Positions 55,024 through 61,642 of a stretch of DNA of 64,000 nucleotides are shown one piece after another. The stretch comes from Cellulomonas sp. NS3 (GTDB taxonomy: Bacteria > Actinomycetota > Actinomycetes > Actinomycetales > Cellulomonadaceae), in the NCBI RefSeq assembly GCF_024757985.1, contig NZ_CP103289.1:3162001-3226000 (forward strand). Direction: 5' to 3'. The stretch's first letter is position 1; the number at the start of each line of letters is the position of its first letter. The notes beneath the pieces are model-generated. The model was not told the origin of the DNA. It saw only the letters and a program-made list of their open reading frames with translations, and did no database searches. Made by a program: the position numbers and the translations under genes.

Positions 55024-55527
55024 ATGACCGCACCGACGACCAACGAGGCGTCCGACGACGACCTGACGACCATCGCAGCGATCGTGAAGGCCGCCAAGAT
55101 CGCGCTGCTGACGACGACGACGCTCGACGGGCACCTGCACAGCCGTCCGCTCGCGGTCCAGGACGCCGACTACGACGGCGAGCTGTGGTTCTTCACGCAG
55201 GACCCGAGCCGCAAGGTCGACGACATCCGCACGCACCCTCAGGTCAACGCGGCGTTCGAGTCGGACAAGGGCTTCCTGTCCATCGCCGGGCGCGCCGAGC
55301 TCGTGCACGACCGCGCCAAGATCGACGAGCTGTGGTCGCCGCAGGTCTCGGCTTGGTTCCCCGAGGGCAAGGACGACCCGACGGTCGCGCTGCTGCGCGT
55401 CGTGCCCGAGTCCGCGGAGTACTGGAGCGACGACACCCCGAACGTCGTCAAGGTGTTCAAGATCGCGAAGGCGGCGGTCTCCGGGGGCCAGCCGGACATC
55501 GGCGAGAACCGGTCCGTCGAGCTCTGA
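55024..55527 (+). CDS. Pyridoxamine 5'-phosphate oxidase-like flavin protein (general stress protein 26 type)
   Basis: 167 residues, split-barrel FMN/F420-binding fold. AKIALLTTTTLDGHLHSRPL near residue 25, ELWFFTQDPSRKVDDIRTHPQVN near 57, and AEYWSDDTPNVVKVFKIAKA near 137 match GSP26. No catalytic role is certain for this family; stress association is by homology. ATG with GGAGG about eight bases upstream. Confidence 0.85.
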   Translation: MTAPTTNEASDDDLTTIAAIVKAAKIALLTTTTLDGHLHSRPLAVQDADYDGELWFFTQDPSRKVDDIRTHPQVNAAFESDKGFLSIAGRAELVHDRAKIDELWSPQVSAWFPEGKDDPTVALLRVVPESAEYWSDDTPNVVKVFKIAKAAVSGGQPDIGENRSVEL

Positions 55528-55571
55528 CGGGGCCTCCGAGCCGGTGCGACGGGCCGCTCGGCGGGCGGCAC

Positions 55572-55590
55572 CGAGGTAAGGCAGTCCTGC
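55572..55590. promoter_or_regulatory. IdeR/DtxR-like iron box 1
   Basis: 19-bp site CGAGGTAAGGCAGTCCTGC; 11 positions match the iron-box consensus TTAGGTTAGGCTAACCTAA, including the left AGGT-AGGC half. Centre about -76 relative to the inferred VIT start. Confidence 0.45.
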
Positions 55591-55601
55591 GTCTGCCCAG
55601 G

Positions 55602-55620
55602 TCAGGGCAGGCAAACCTGC
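55602..55620. promoter_or_regulatory. IdeR/DtxR-like iron box 2
   Basis: 19-bp site TCAGGGCAGGCAAACCTGC; 13 of 19 positions match the iron-box consensus TTAGGTTAGGCTAACCTAA. Centre about -46, just upstream of the -35 element, and 30 bp from box 1. Upstream placement fits activation, as known for IdeR at mycobacterial bacterioferritin genes. Confidence 0.55.
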
Positions 55621-55621
55621 G

Positions 55622-55650
55622 ATGACAGATCGTGGCGGGACTCCTACCGT
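55622..55650 (+). promoter_or_regulatory. VIT transporter promoter
   Basis: ATGACA (55622-55627), 17 nt, TACCGT (55645-55650). Five of six -35 bases match TTGACA. The ATG at 55657 lies where transcription would begin, so the mRNA is probably leaderless. Confidence 0.6.
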
Positions 55651-55656
55651 GAGGTC

Positions 55657-56235
55657 ATGACCACGCACCCGTCGCCCACGGTCCTGCCGTCGCTCCCCGC
55701 GTTCGACACCGACTTCGCGTCGCGGCTCAACTGGCTGCGCGCAGGGGTCCTCGGGGCCAACGACGGCATCGTGTCGATCGCCGCGATGGTCGTGGGCGTC
55801 GCGGCCGCCACTCCGTCGGTCCCGGCCGTCGCGATCGCCGGCGCCGCGGGGCTCGTCGCGGGGGCGCTCTCGATGGCGTCGGGCGAGTACGTCTCGGTGA
55901 GCAGCCAGCGCGACGCCGAGCGGTCGCGCGCTGCCGGCGGCGTGGGCGACGGCGAGCCGCACCTGACGAGCGCGTGGCACGCCGCGGGCGCCTCACTGGT
56001 CGCCTTCGTCGCCGGTGGGCTCGTCCCCCTGCTGGTGGTCCTCACTGCTCCGGCCGGGGCACGCGTGCCCGCGACGTTCGCCGCGGTGGTGCTGGCGCTC
56101 GCGCTGACCGGGCACGTGAGCGCACGCCTCGGCGGCTCGGCGTCCGGCCCGGCCGTGCGCCGCAACGTGCTCGGCGGCGGGCTCGCGATGGCCGTCACCT
56201 ACGGCGTCGGGCTGCTGGTCGGCATCGCGGTCTGA
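55657..56235 (+). CDS. VIT family iron/manganese transporter
   Basis: Membrane transporter exporting Fe2+ or Mn2+ from the cytoplasm, 192 residues. N-terminal motif GVLGANDGIVSIAAMVVGVAAA near residue 30 and GALSMASGEYVSVSSQRDAE near 70 are diagnostic. About four or five hydrophobic segments are visible; shorter than yeast CCC1. Tandem iron boxes upstream and a leaderless promoter suggest induction at high iron. Monocistronic by spacing. Confidence 0.88.
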   Translation: MTTHPSPTVLPSLPAFDTDFASRLNWLRAGVLGANDGIVSIAAMVVGVAAATPSVPAVAIAGAAGLVAGALSMASGEYVSVSSQRDAERSRAAGGVGDGEPHLTSAWHAAGASLVAFVAGGLVPLLVVLTAPAGARVPATFAAVVLALALTGHVSARLGGSASGPAVRRNVLGGGLAMAVTYGVGLLVGIAV

Positions 56236-56385
56236 CGCCCGCGGACGGCTCGACCCCGGCGGGCCCGAGCGAGGCGGCCCGGGGGTGACGCGCCCGGCAG
56301 GACCGACCGCGGCGCCGCACCCGGGTCCACGGCACGGGCACCCGGGAGCCCGATGAGCCATCTCGCCGCTGGCTAGGCTTCCGCC

Positions 56386-56883
56386 GTGGCACCGAAGAAG
56401 CCCGCGCCGTCGGGCACCCCCGCGCTCGTCGCGCTCGCCGCGGCCGGCGTCGCGCACACCGCGCACCCGTACGAGCACGACCCCGCGAGCGACGTCGGGT
56501 ACGGCCTGGAGGCCGCCCAGGCGCTCGGCGTCCCGCCCGAGCAGGTCTTCAAGACCCTCATGACGAGCGTCGACGGCACGCTCACCGTCGCCGTCGTCCC
56601 CGTCACGGGGAAGCTCGACCTCAAGGCGCTCGCGCACGCGGCGGGCGGCAAGAAGGCCGCGATGGCCGAGCGCGCCGCCGCCGAGCGCGCCACGGGCTAC
56701 GTCGCCGGCGGGATCTCGCCGCTCGGCCAGAAGACCCCCCACCCGACCGTCGTCGACGAGACCGTCTGGCTGTTCGACACCGTGCTCGTCTCGGGCGGCC
56801 GGCGGGGCCTCGACGTCGAGCTCGCCCCCGCGGACCTCGTGCGCCTCACGGACGCGACGGTCGCGGACATCGCACGCGACTAG
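56386..56883 (+). CDS. ybaK: Cys-tRNA(Pro)/Cys-tRNA(Cys) deacylase YbaK
   Basis: Trans-editing protein that hydrolyses mischarged tRNA. 165 residues, family length. GYGLEAAQALGVPPEQVFKTLM near residue 37 includes the conserved Lys; GYVAGGISPLGQKT near 103 is characteristic of YbaK/EbsC. GTG follows TAGGCT by six bases. Convergent with yccF. Confidence 0.9.
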   Translation: MAPKKPAPSGTPALVALAAAGVAHTAHPYEHDPASDVGYGLEAAQALGVPPEQVFKTLMTSVDGTLTVAVVPVTGKLDLKALAHAAGGKKAAMAERAAAERATGYVAGGISPLGQKTPHPTVVDETVWLFDTVLVSGGRRGLDVELAPADLVRLTDATVADIARD

Positions 56884-56892
56884 GCGCTCGGG

Positions 56893-57291
56893 TCAGCGAC
56901 CCGCGGCGGCGAACGGGTGCGACGTCGGGACGATCTCCTTGCCGAGCGGCAGGAGCGAGACGGGAATCAGCTTGAGGTTCGCGATGCCCATCGGGATGCC
57001 GATGATGGACACGAACAGCGGCACGGCCGTCAGGACGTGCCCGATCGCGAGCCAGATCCCCGCGACGAGGACCCAGATCACGTTGCCGAGCGTCGACCAC
57101 GCGCCCGCGCCGGGCTTGTCGACGACCGTGCGCCCGAACGGCCACAGCACGTAGCTCGCGATCCGGAACGAGGCGATGCCGAAGGGGATCGTCACGACCA
57201 GCACGCAGCACACGATGCCGGCGACGACGTAGCCGAGCGCGAGCCAGAGCCCGGCGAAGACGAGCCAGATGAGGTTGAGGAGCGTGTTCAC
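56893..57291 (-). CDS. YccF domain membrane protein
   Basis: 132 residues containing two copies of a hydrophobic unit (each with IWL-AGLWLALG / IWV-AGIWLAIG type start, then VTIPFGIASFRIA and IGIPMGIANLKLI). This duplicate is the YccF pattern; function unknown. GTG at 57291 aligns with the family start; the GGAGG one base before it is too close to be a normal ribosome site, so GTG at 57309 remains possible. Confidence 0.83.
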   Translation of the reverse strand: MNTLLNLIWLVFAGLWLALGYVVAGIVCCVLVVTIPFGIASFRIASYVLWPFGRTVVDKPGAGAWSTLGNVIWVLVAGIWLAIGHVLTAVPLFVSIIGIPMGIANLKLIPVSLLPLGKEIVPTSHPFAAAGR

Positions 57292-57390
57292 GCCTCCACT
57301 GTCCCGCACCGCGTGACCCCCCGGGATCGGGGAGGACCCTGGCCGGACCCGGGTCTCGTGCGTGCGGGCCCCGGTCTAGGGTGTCCTGCC

Positions 57391-58140
57391 ATGACCCTCG
57401 ACGACGCGCGCGCCGGCGTGACCGCACGCCTGCGTGAGGTCCGGGCGCGGCTGCGCGAGGCGGAGGGGGCGGCCGGCCGCGACCCCGGTTCCGTGCGCCT
57501 GCTGCTCGCGACCAAGACCGTGCCGGCCGAGCTCGTGCGCGCGGCCGTCGAGGCGGACGCCGCCGACGTGCGCGCGGGGGGCGCCGGGTCACCGGTGCTG
57601 CTCGGGGAGAACCGGGTCCAGGAGCTCGTCGCGAAAGCGCCCGTGCTGGCGGACCTCACGGCCGAGCTGCACCTCATCGGCCCGCTGCAGTCGAACAAGG
57701 TGAACCACGCGCTGCGGTGGGCGACCTGCGTCGAGAGCGTCGACACGCTCGAGCTGGCGCAGCGCCTCTCCGAGCGGTGCGTCGCGACCGCGCGGGAGCT
57801 CGACGTGCTGGTCCAGGTCAACGTCTCCGGCGAGCCGACCAAGCGCGGCACCCCGCCGGAGGAGGCGCTCGGGCTCGCGACCGCCGTCGCGGTGCTCCCG
57901 GCGCTGCACCTGCGCGGGCTCATGACGATCGGCGCCAACTCCAGCGACCCCGGCCTGGTCCGAGCCGGCTACGCGCGGCTGCGCTCGCTGCGGGACGACC
58001 TCGTCGCCTCCGGGGCACCGGGCACCGCCGGGGCGACCGGCCTGTCGATGGGGATGAGCGGGGACCTCGAGCTCGCGGTCGCCGAGGGCGCGACGGTCGT
58101 GCGGATCGGCACCGCGGTGTTCGGCAGCCGGACGCTCTGA
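57391..58140 (+). CDS. YggS family PLP homeostasis protein
   Basis: 249 residues, alanine-racemase-like barrel that binds PLP without known catalysis and keeps vitamin B6 balanced. PLP Lys in LLATKTVP near residue 40, GENRVQELVAK near 70, HLIGPLQSNKVNHAL near 95, and C-terminal LSMGMSGDLELAVAEGATVVRIGTAVFG. ATG is eight bases after TAGGGT. It is not in an operon with the DUF202 pair. Confidence 0.93.
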   Translation: MTLDDARAGVTARLREVRARLREAEGAAGRDPGSVRLLLATKTVPAELVRAAVEADAADVRAGGAGSPVLLGENRVQELVAKAPVLADLTAELHLIGPLQSNKVNHALRWATCVESVDTLELAQRLSERCVATARELDVLVQVNVSGEPTKRGTPPEEALGLATAVAVLPALHLRGLMTIGANSSDPGLVRAGYARLRSLRDDLVASGAPGTAGATGLSMGMSGDLELAVAEGATVVRIGTAVFGSRTL

Positions 58141-58372
58141 CCGGTCCGCAGCGCGCGGCTGCGCGGGCGGGTCGTGGCCAGGTGCCGCCGGTGCAGCACC
58201 TCCATGCGGCGCAGCGCACGCTCCAGCTCGTCCACGGCTCCCCCTCGTCCCTCCCCGGCGCGCGCGGCACCGGTGCGGCCGGCGTCGCCGACCTGTCCCC
58301 GGGAGGAGCATCCCGGACCGGTGCTGATACGCCCGCGCCACGCGCGGTGTCCCGCGGGTGAAGATGTGGTCC

Positions 58373-58744
58373 ATGAGCAGCGCACCCCGCACCCGCTTCC
58401 CGCACTGGGTCTACGGAGCCGGCGCGGAGCCCGACGCGCGCTTCTCGCTCGCGAACGAGCGCACCTTCCTGGCCTGGATCCGGACGTCGCTCGCGCTGCT
58501 GGCGAGCGGGGTCGCCCTCGAGGCGCTCGCGGTGCCGGTCGAGCCGTGGGCCCGCTCCGCGGCGGCGCTCGTGCTCGTCGCCCTCGGAGCGCTCGCGCCG
58601 GTCCAGGCCTGGGTCGGGTGGGCGCGCGCCGAGCGGGCGCTCCGGCTGGCGCGCCCGCTGCCGCCGCCCGTCCTGGCGGGCCCGCTCGGGCTGGGGCTGC
58701 TCGTCACCGGGGTCCTGCTGCTCGTGGGGCTGCTGGCGGCATGA
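58373..58744 (+). CDS. DUF202/YidH family membrane protein
   Basis: 123 residues with three hydrophobic segments (about 40-56, 62-82, 100-122). RFSLANERTFLAWIRTSLALLASGVA near residue 23 is the DUF202 signature. Function unknown. ATG at 58373. Its stop overlaps the start of a second, shorter DUF202 gene, so the two probably form a heteromer. The gap 58141-58372 has a coding-like minus-strand segment discussed in the findings. Confidence 0.85.
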   Translation: MSSAPRTRFPHWVYGAGAEPDARFSLANERTFLAWIRTSLALLASGVALEALAVPVEPWARSAAALVLVALGALAPVQAWVGWARAERALRLARPLPPPVLAGPLGLGLLVTGVLLLVGLLAA

Positions 58745-59073
58745 GCGCCGAGCCGCCGACCGCTCCGCCCGCCGCCCGGCCCGCTCCGCCGCCCGGCCTG
58801 CAGCCCGAGCGCACGGCGCTCGCATGGCGGCGGACCGCGCTGGCCCTCGCGACCGGGTCGCTCGTCGCCGGACGGCTGCTGGCGCCCGGGCTCGGGGTGG
58901 GGGCGTGGTGGCTGGCCGCGGTCGGGGTCGTGCTGGCGGGGTCGCTCGCCGTCGTCGCGCACCGGCGCTCCGACCGGACGCACCGGGGCGGGCGGCTCGT
59001 GACGGCGTGCGCGGGCGCCGCGCTGCTGCTCGGGGCCGTCGCGGTGGCGTTCGTGCTGCGCGACGGGCCCTGA
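58741..59073 (+). CDS. DUF202 family membrane protein, short paralogue
   Basis: 110 residues. LQPERTALAWRRTALALATGSLV near residue 20 is the DUF202 motif. Three hydrophobic segments follow. Pro-rich N-terminus. ATG overlaps the previous stop as ATGA. Paralogue pairs of this kind are common in actinobacteria. Followed by a hairpin terminator at 59238. Confidence 0.83.
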   Translation: MSAEPPTAPPAARPAPPPGLQPERTALAWRRTALALATGSLVAGRLLAPGLGVGAWWLAAVGVVLAGSLAVVAHRRSDRTHRGGRLVTACAGAALLLGAVAVAFVLRDGP

Positions 59074-59237
59074 ACCGAGCGTGGCCGGTGCGGGCAGCTC
59101 CGACCGCGGGGACCGACGAACGACGACGCGACGGGTTGCGCGGAGCGCCCCCAGCACCCGGAGCGCAGGCGGCGCCGAAGCGCCCGGAACGTCCGGAGCA
59201 CCTGGAGCGCGCGGAGAGCCCGGAGAGCCCGGAGCCG

Positions 59238-59262
59238 ACGCGGCCCGGTCTGCGGGCCGCGT
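59238..59262 (+). terminator. Terminator hairpin after the DUF202 pair
   Basis: 10-bp stem ACGCGGCCCG with CGGGCCGCGT, 5-nt loop GTCTG. It precedes the operators of the next unit, insulating it. Confidence 0.65.
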
Positions 59263-59270
59263 CCGAACCG

Positions 59271-59288
59271 TGTCAAGGTCGCTTGACA
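59271..59288. promoter_or_regulatory. Operator 1 of the CPBP-Xre unit
   Basis: TGTCAAG-N4-CTTGACA, perfect 7-bp arms. The right arm contains a consensus TTGACA (59283-59288) that can serve as the -35. Confidence 0.75.
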
Positions 59289-59298
59289 GCCGACGAGG

Positions 59299-59316
59299 TG
59301 TCAAGCATCCTTGTCA
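59299..59316. promoter_or_regulatory. Operator 2 of the CPBP-Xre unit
   Basis: TGTCAAG-N4-CTTGTCA, one mismatch in the right arm. It lies 28 bp after operator 1 and covers the -10 position expected (59306-59311, CATCCT) for the TTGACA in operator 1. Confidence 0.7.
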
Positions 59317-59324
59317 CCATTCCG

Positions 59325-59342
59325 AGTCAAGCACGCTTGACA
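59325..59342. promoter_or_regulatory. Operator 3 of the CPBP-Xre unit
   Basis: AGTCAAG-N4-CTTGACA, one mismatch in the left arm, 26 bp after operator 2 and 26 nt before the CPBP start codon. It would lie in the transcribed leader. Confidence 0.7.
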
Positions 59343-59367
59343 CCCCGCATGCTCCACCGGAGGACCC

Positions 59368-60324
59368 GTGACCCCGCTCGAGACGCTCCAGGCGATCGAC
59401 GCTCCCCCCGTGTCCGTCGTCGCGCTCACCGTCGTCGCGCTCGCCCTCGTGGTCTCCGAGCCGGTCCTGGGCCGGCGCGAGCACCGGGCGTTCCTCGCCG
59501 AGCTCGCCGCCGACACCGCACCCGCCGCGCAGGAGTCGGTGCGGGTACGGCTGTACCGGCAGTGGTCGCGGCAGGGCTGGGCGTTCGGGGTCGCCGCGGT
59601 CCTGCTCGTCGTCGCCCTCCCCGGGGTCGGCCCCGCCGAGCTCGGGCTGCGGGCACCCGACCTCGGCAGGCTGCTCGGGGCCGACGGGGGCTCGCTCACC
59701 GGCTCGACGCTCGCCGGGTTCCTCGTCGGCGCGACGCTCGCGGTCGTCGCCTCGACGCTGCTCGTGCGGATCCTGGCTCGCCGGTCCATGCGCACACCGA
59801 TCGCCGGGGCCGCCGCCATCGAGCCGATGCTCCCGCGGAGCCCGCGCGGCCGACGCGGCTGGGCCGGGCTCGCGCTCGCCGCCGGCGTCACCGAGGAGGT
59901 GACGTACCGCGGGCTCCTGATCCTGACGATCGCCCTGCTCGCACCCGGTGCCGACCGGACGGCCGTGCTCGTCGCCGCGGCGGTGCTGTTCGGCGTCGCG
60001 CACTGGTACCAGGGTCCGCTCGGGATGCTCGCGACGGGCGCGATCGGCTTCGTGCTCGGCGGCCTCTACCTGAGCACCGGGAGCCTGCTCGTGCCGATGG
60101 TGCTGCACACGCTCGTCGACCTGCGCCCGCTGCTCCTGCCCGCCCCGCGGCCCATCGCGGCTCCCGGGGTCGGCGCGCCCGGCGAGCCCGCCCCCGCGGT
60201 GACGACCGACGCACCCGGCACGAGCCGCGCCGCCGCGCCGCCCGCTGCCGCGCCGTCCGCCCCCGCGCCGTCCCCGACCGCGCCCGGCGCCGCGCACCCC
60301 CACGACGCCCCGGTGACCCCGTGA
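59368..60324 (+). CDS. CPBP intramembrane metalloprotease
   Basis: 318 residues, about seven hydrophobic segments. Canonical motif 1 in TEEVTYRGLLI near residue 173 (EExxxR), motif 2 FGVAHWYQG near 211, motif 3 VLHTLVDL near 246 (HxxxD). The C-terminal 65 residues are Ala/Pro-rich. CPBP proteases act in membrane protein maturation, bacteriocin self-immunity or signalling. GTG with GGAGG five bases upstream. It begins a three-gene unit behind the triple operator. Confidence 0.88.
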   Translation: MTPLETLQAIDAPPVSVVALTVVALALVVSEPVLGRREHRAFLAELAADTAPAAQESVRVRLYRQWSRQGWAFGVAAVLLVVALPGVGPAELGLRAPDLGRLLGADGGSLTGSTLAGFLVGATLAVVASTLLVRILARRSMRTPIAGAAAIEPMLPRSPRGRRGWAGLALAAGVTEEVTYRGLLILTIALLAPGADRTAVLVAAAVLFGVAHWYQGPLGMLATGAIGFVLGGLYLSTGSLLVPMVLHTLVDLRPLLLPAPRPIAAPGVGAPGEPAPAVTTDAPGTSRAAAPPAAAPSAPAPSPTAPGAAHPHDAPVTP

Positions 60325-60515
60325 GGAACGAGATCCGTCGGCTGCGCGAGGAGGCCGGGCTCTCGCAGGCCGCGCTCGCCGAGGCCCTCCGCGTGTCCCG
60401 CCAGACCGTCAACTCGCTCGAGACCGGGCGCTACGACCCGTCGCTGCCGCTCGCGTTCGCCGTCGCCCGCTACTTCCGCACCACGATCGAGGAGATCTTC
60501 CATGACGAGGCGTGA
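60321..60515 (+). CDS. Small Xre-family transcriptional regulator
   Basis: 64 residues, essentially one helix-turn-helix domain: NEIRRLREEAGLSQAALAEAL, then RVSRQTVNSLETGRYDP and FRTTIEEIFHDEA. Resembles the tiny regulators (YozG/SdpR-neighbour type) that sit beside membrane proteins. GTG overlaps the CPBP stop as GTGA. A dimer is the natural reader of 18-bp palindromes, so it is the best candidate for the three operators. Confidence 0.92.
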   Translation: MRNEIRRLREEAGLSQAALAEALRVSRQTVNSLETGRYDPSLPLAFAVARYFRTTIEEIFHDEA

Positions 60516-60933
60516 CCGCACCCCGGCGCAGCAGCGCAACGCGTGGCTGCTCGGCCTGCTCTCGGGGGCCGTCGCGATGGTCGCCCTCTACGCGCTGCTC
60601 GCCGGACGGGCACCGGGCGACGCCGCGGAGGGAGCGCTCGCGGGCGGCGGGCTCGTCCTCCTCGCGGCGTGCGTCGCGCGCTGGCGCACCGTGCGGCGTG
60701 CGCGCACGGCGGGCACCGCCGCCCGGATCGGCGGCGGCGCGTTCGACGAGCGCGACGACCACGTCCTGACCCGCACCCTCGCGGTCGTCGGGACGGTCGC
60801 GATCGTCGCGAGCGGGCTCGCGTCCGCGGCGGTCCTGGTCGGCGTCGACGCGACGGTCGTGGTCGGGGCGCTGCCCTTCGTGCTGCTGGCCACGCTGGGG
60901 ATCACGTTCGTCGTGGTCGACCGCCGGACCTGA
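60502..60933 (+). CDS. Small membrane protein of the Xre unit
   Basis: 143 residues with four hydrophobic segments (about 14-35, 42-58, 90-110, 115-136) and a hydrophilic loop FDERDDHVLTRTL near 80. The DERD motif is like that in DUF2178-type proteins; I cannot name the family surely. It overlaps the Xre gene by 14 nt, so it is translated with it. No signal of transport function. Confidence 0.72.
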   Translation: MTRRDRTPAQQRNAWLLGLLSGAVAMVALYALLAGRAPGDAAEGALAGGGLVLLAACVARWRTVRRARTAGTAARIGGGAFDERDDHVLTRTLAVVGTVAIVASGLASAAVLVGVDATVVVGALPFVLLATLGITFVVVDRRT

Positions 60934-60945
60934 GCAGCGGCGCGA

Positions 60946-61410
60946 TCAGCCCACGCGGGCCGGGCTCGCCCAGCCGAGCGCGGTGTCGACGAGCTCCACG
61001 CGGCGCAGGCTCGGCAGGTCGTCCAGCGGGATCCACTCCGCGCGGTCGACCGGCCCCTGCACCTCGTGCCGCAGCAGCCCGCCCACGACGCGCCCGGTGT
61101 ACACGATCCGGAGCAGGTGCAGGTCGAGCGGCGCGGGCCGCGGGGGCGCGACCTGCGCCCCGGTGCGCAGCGAGTCCACGCCCAGCAGGTCACCGAGCTC
61201 GACGACGAGACCGGTCTCCTGGAGCACCTCGCGCCGCGCGCCGTCGTCCGGCGGCTCACCGAACACGAGCCCCCCGCCCGGCAGGGTCCACGCGGAGCCC
61301 GCGGCGCCGTTCCACCGCATGAGCAGCACACGACCGGCGTCGACGCACAGCGCGTAGGCCGAGACCCGGGTCAGGCGCTCCGTCGCGCCGCCTCCCCGCG
61401 GGACCCTCAT
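60946..61410 (-). CDS. Nudix hydrolase with altered box
   Basis: 154 residues. The Nudix box is GGGLVFGEPPDDGARREV followed by LQETGL; the first Glu of the usual EE pair is Gln, so metal binding may be reduced. The fold is otherwise normal. Substrate unknown. Its ATG overlaps the stop of a 28-codon ORF (ATGA), so translation is likely coupled. Convergent with the Xre unit. Confidence 0.85.
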   Translation of the reverse strand: MRVPRGGGATERLTRVSAYALCVDAGRVLLMRWNGAAGSAWTLPGGGLVFGEPPDDGARREVLQETGLVVELGDLLGVDSLRTGAQVAPPRPAPLDLHLLRIVYTGRVVGGLLRHEVQGPVDRAEWIPLDDLPSLRRVELVDTALGWASPARVG

Positions 61411-61493
61411 CGGCCGGCTCCGGCCGCGACACGGCGCGGCCGTCCGGGGCGGGCTGAGCGGTGCGCGTGCGGAAGGTGCACGTCCGCCGTCAT
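61407..61493 (-). CDS. 28-codon upstream ORF coupled to the Nudix gene
   Basis: ATG at 61493 with a perfect AGGAGG six bases upstream, 28 codons, stop overlapping the Nudix ATG. Product starts MTADVHLPHAHRSARPGRP, basic with His and Arg, no membrane segment. The Shine-Dalgarno and 4-nt overlap suggest a leader peptide or small protein rather than chance. No homologue comes to mind. Confidence 0.5.
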   Translation of the reverse strand: MTADVHLPHAHRSARPGRPRRVAAGAGR

Positions 61494-61642
61494 GGGGCCT
61501 CCTGGTGATCCGCCCCCCGACGACGCGCCACGGTACCCGGGGCGGGTCGAGCGGGCAACGCGACGCCCGACCCCTCGCGCGGCCGCCCCGGCGCACGGGC
61601 CCGGCCCGGGCTGCTCCTCGAGGGCTCGGCGGAGCACGTCCC

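Noticed and set aside
59074-59304. Collagen-like Gly-x-x reading on the minus strand
   Set aside because: It arises from the 9-nt repeat in non-coding DNA, and has no start with a ribosome site or conserved partner domain.
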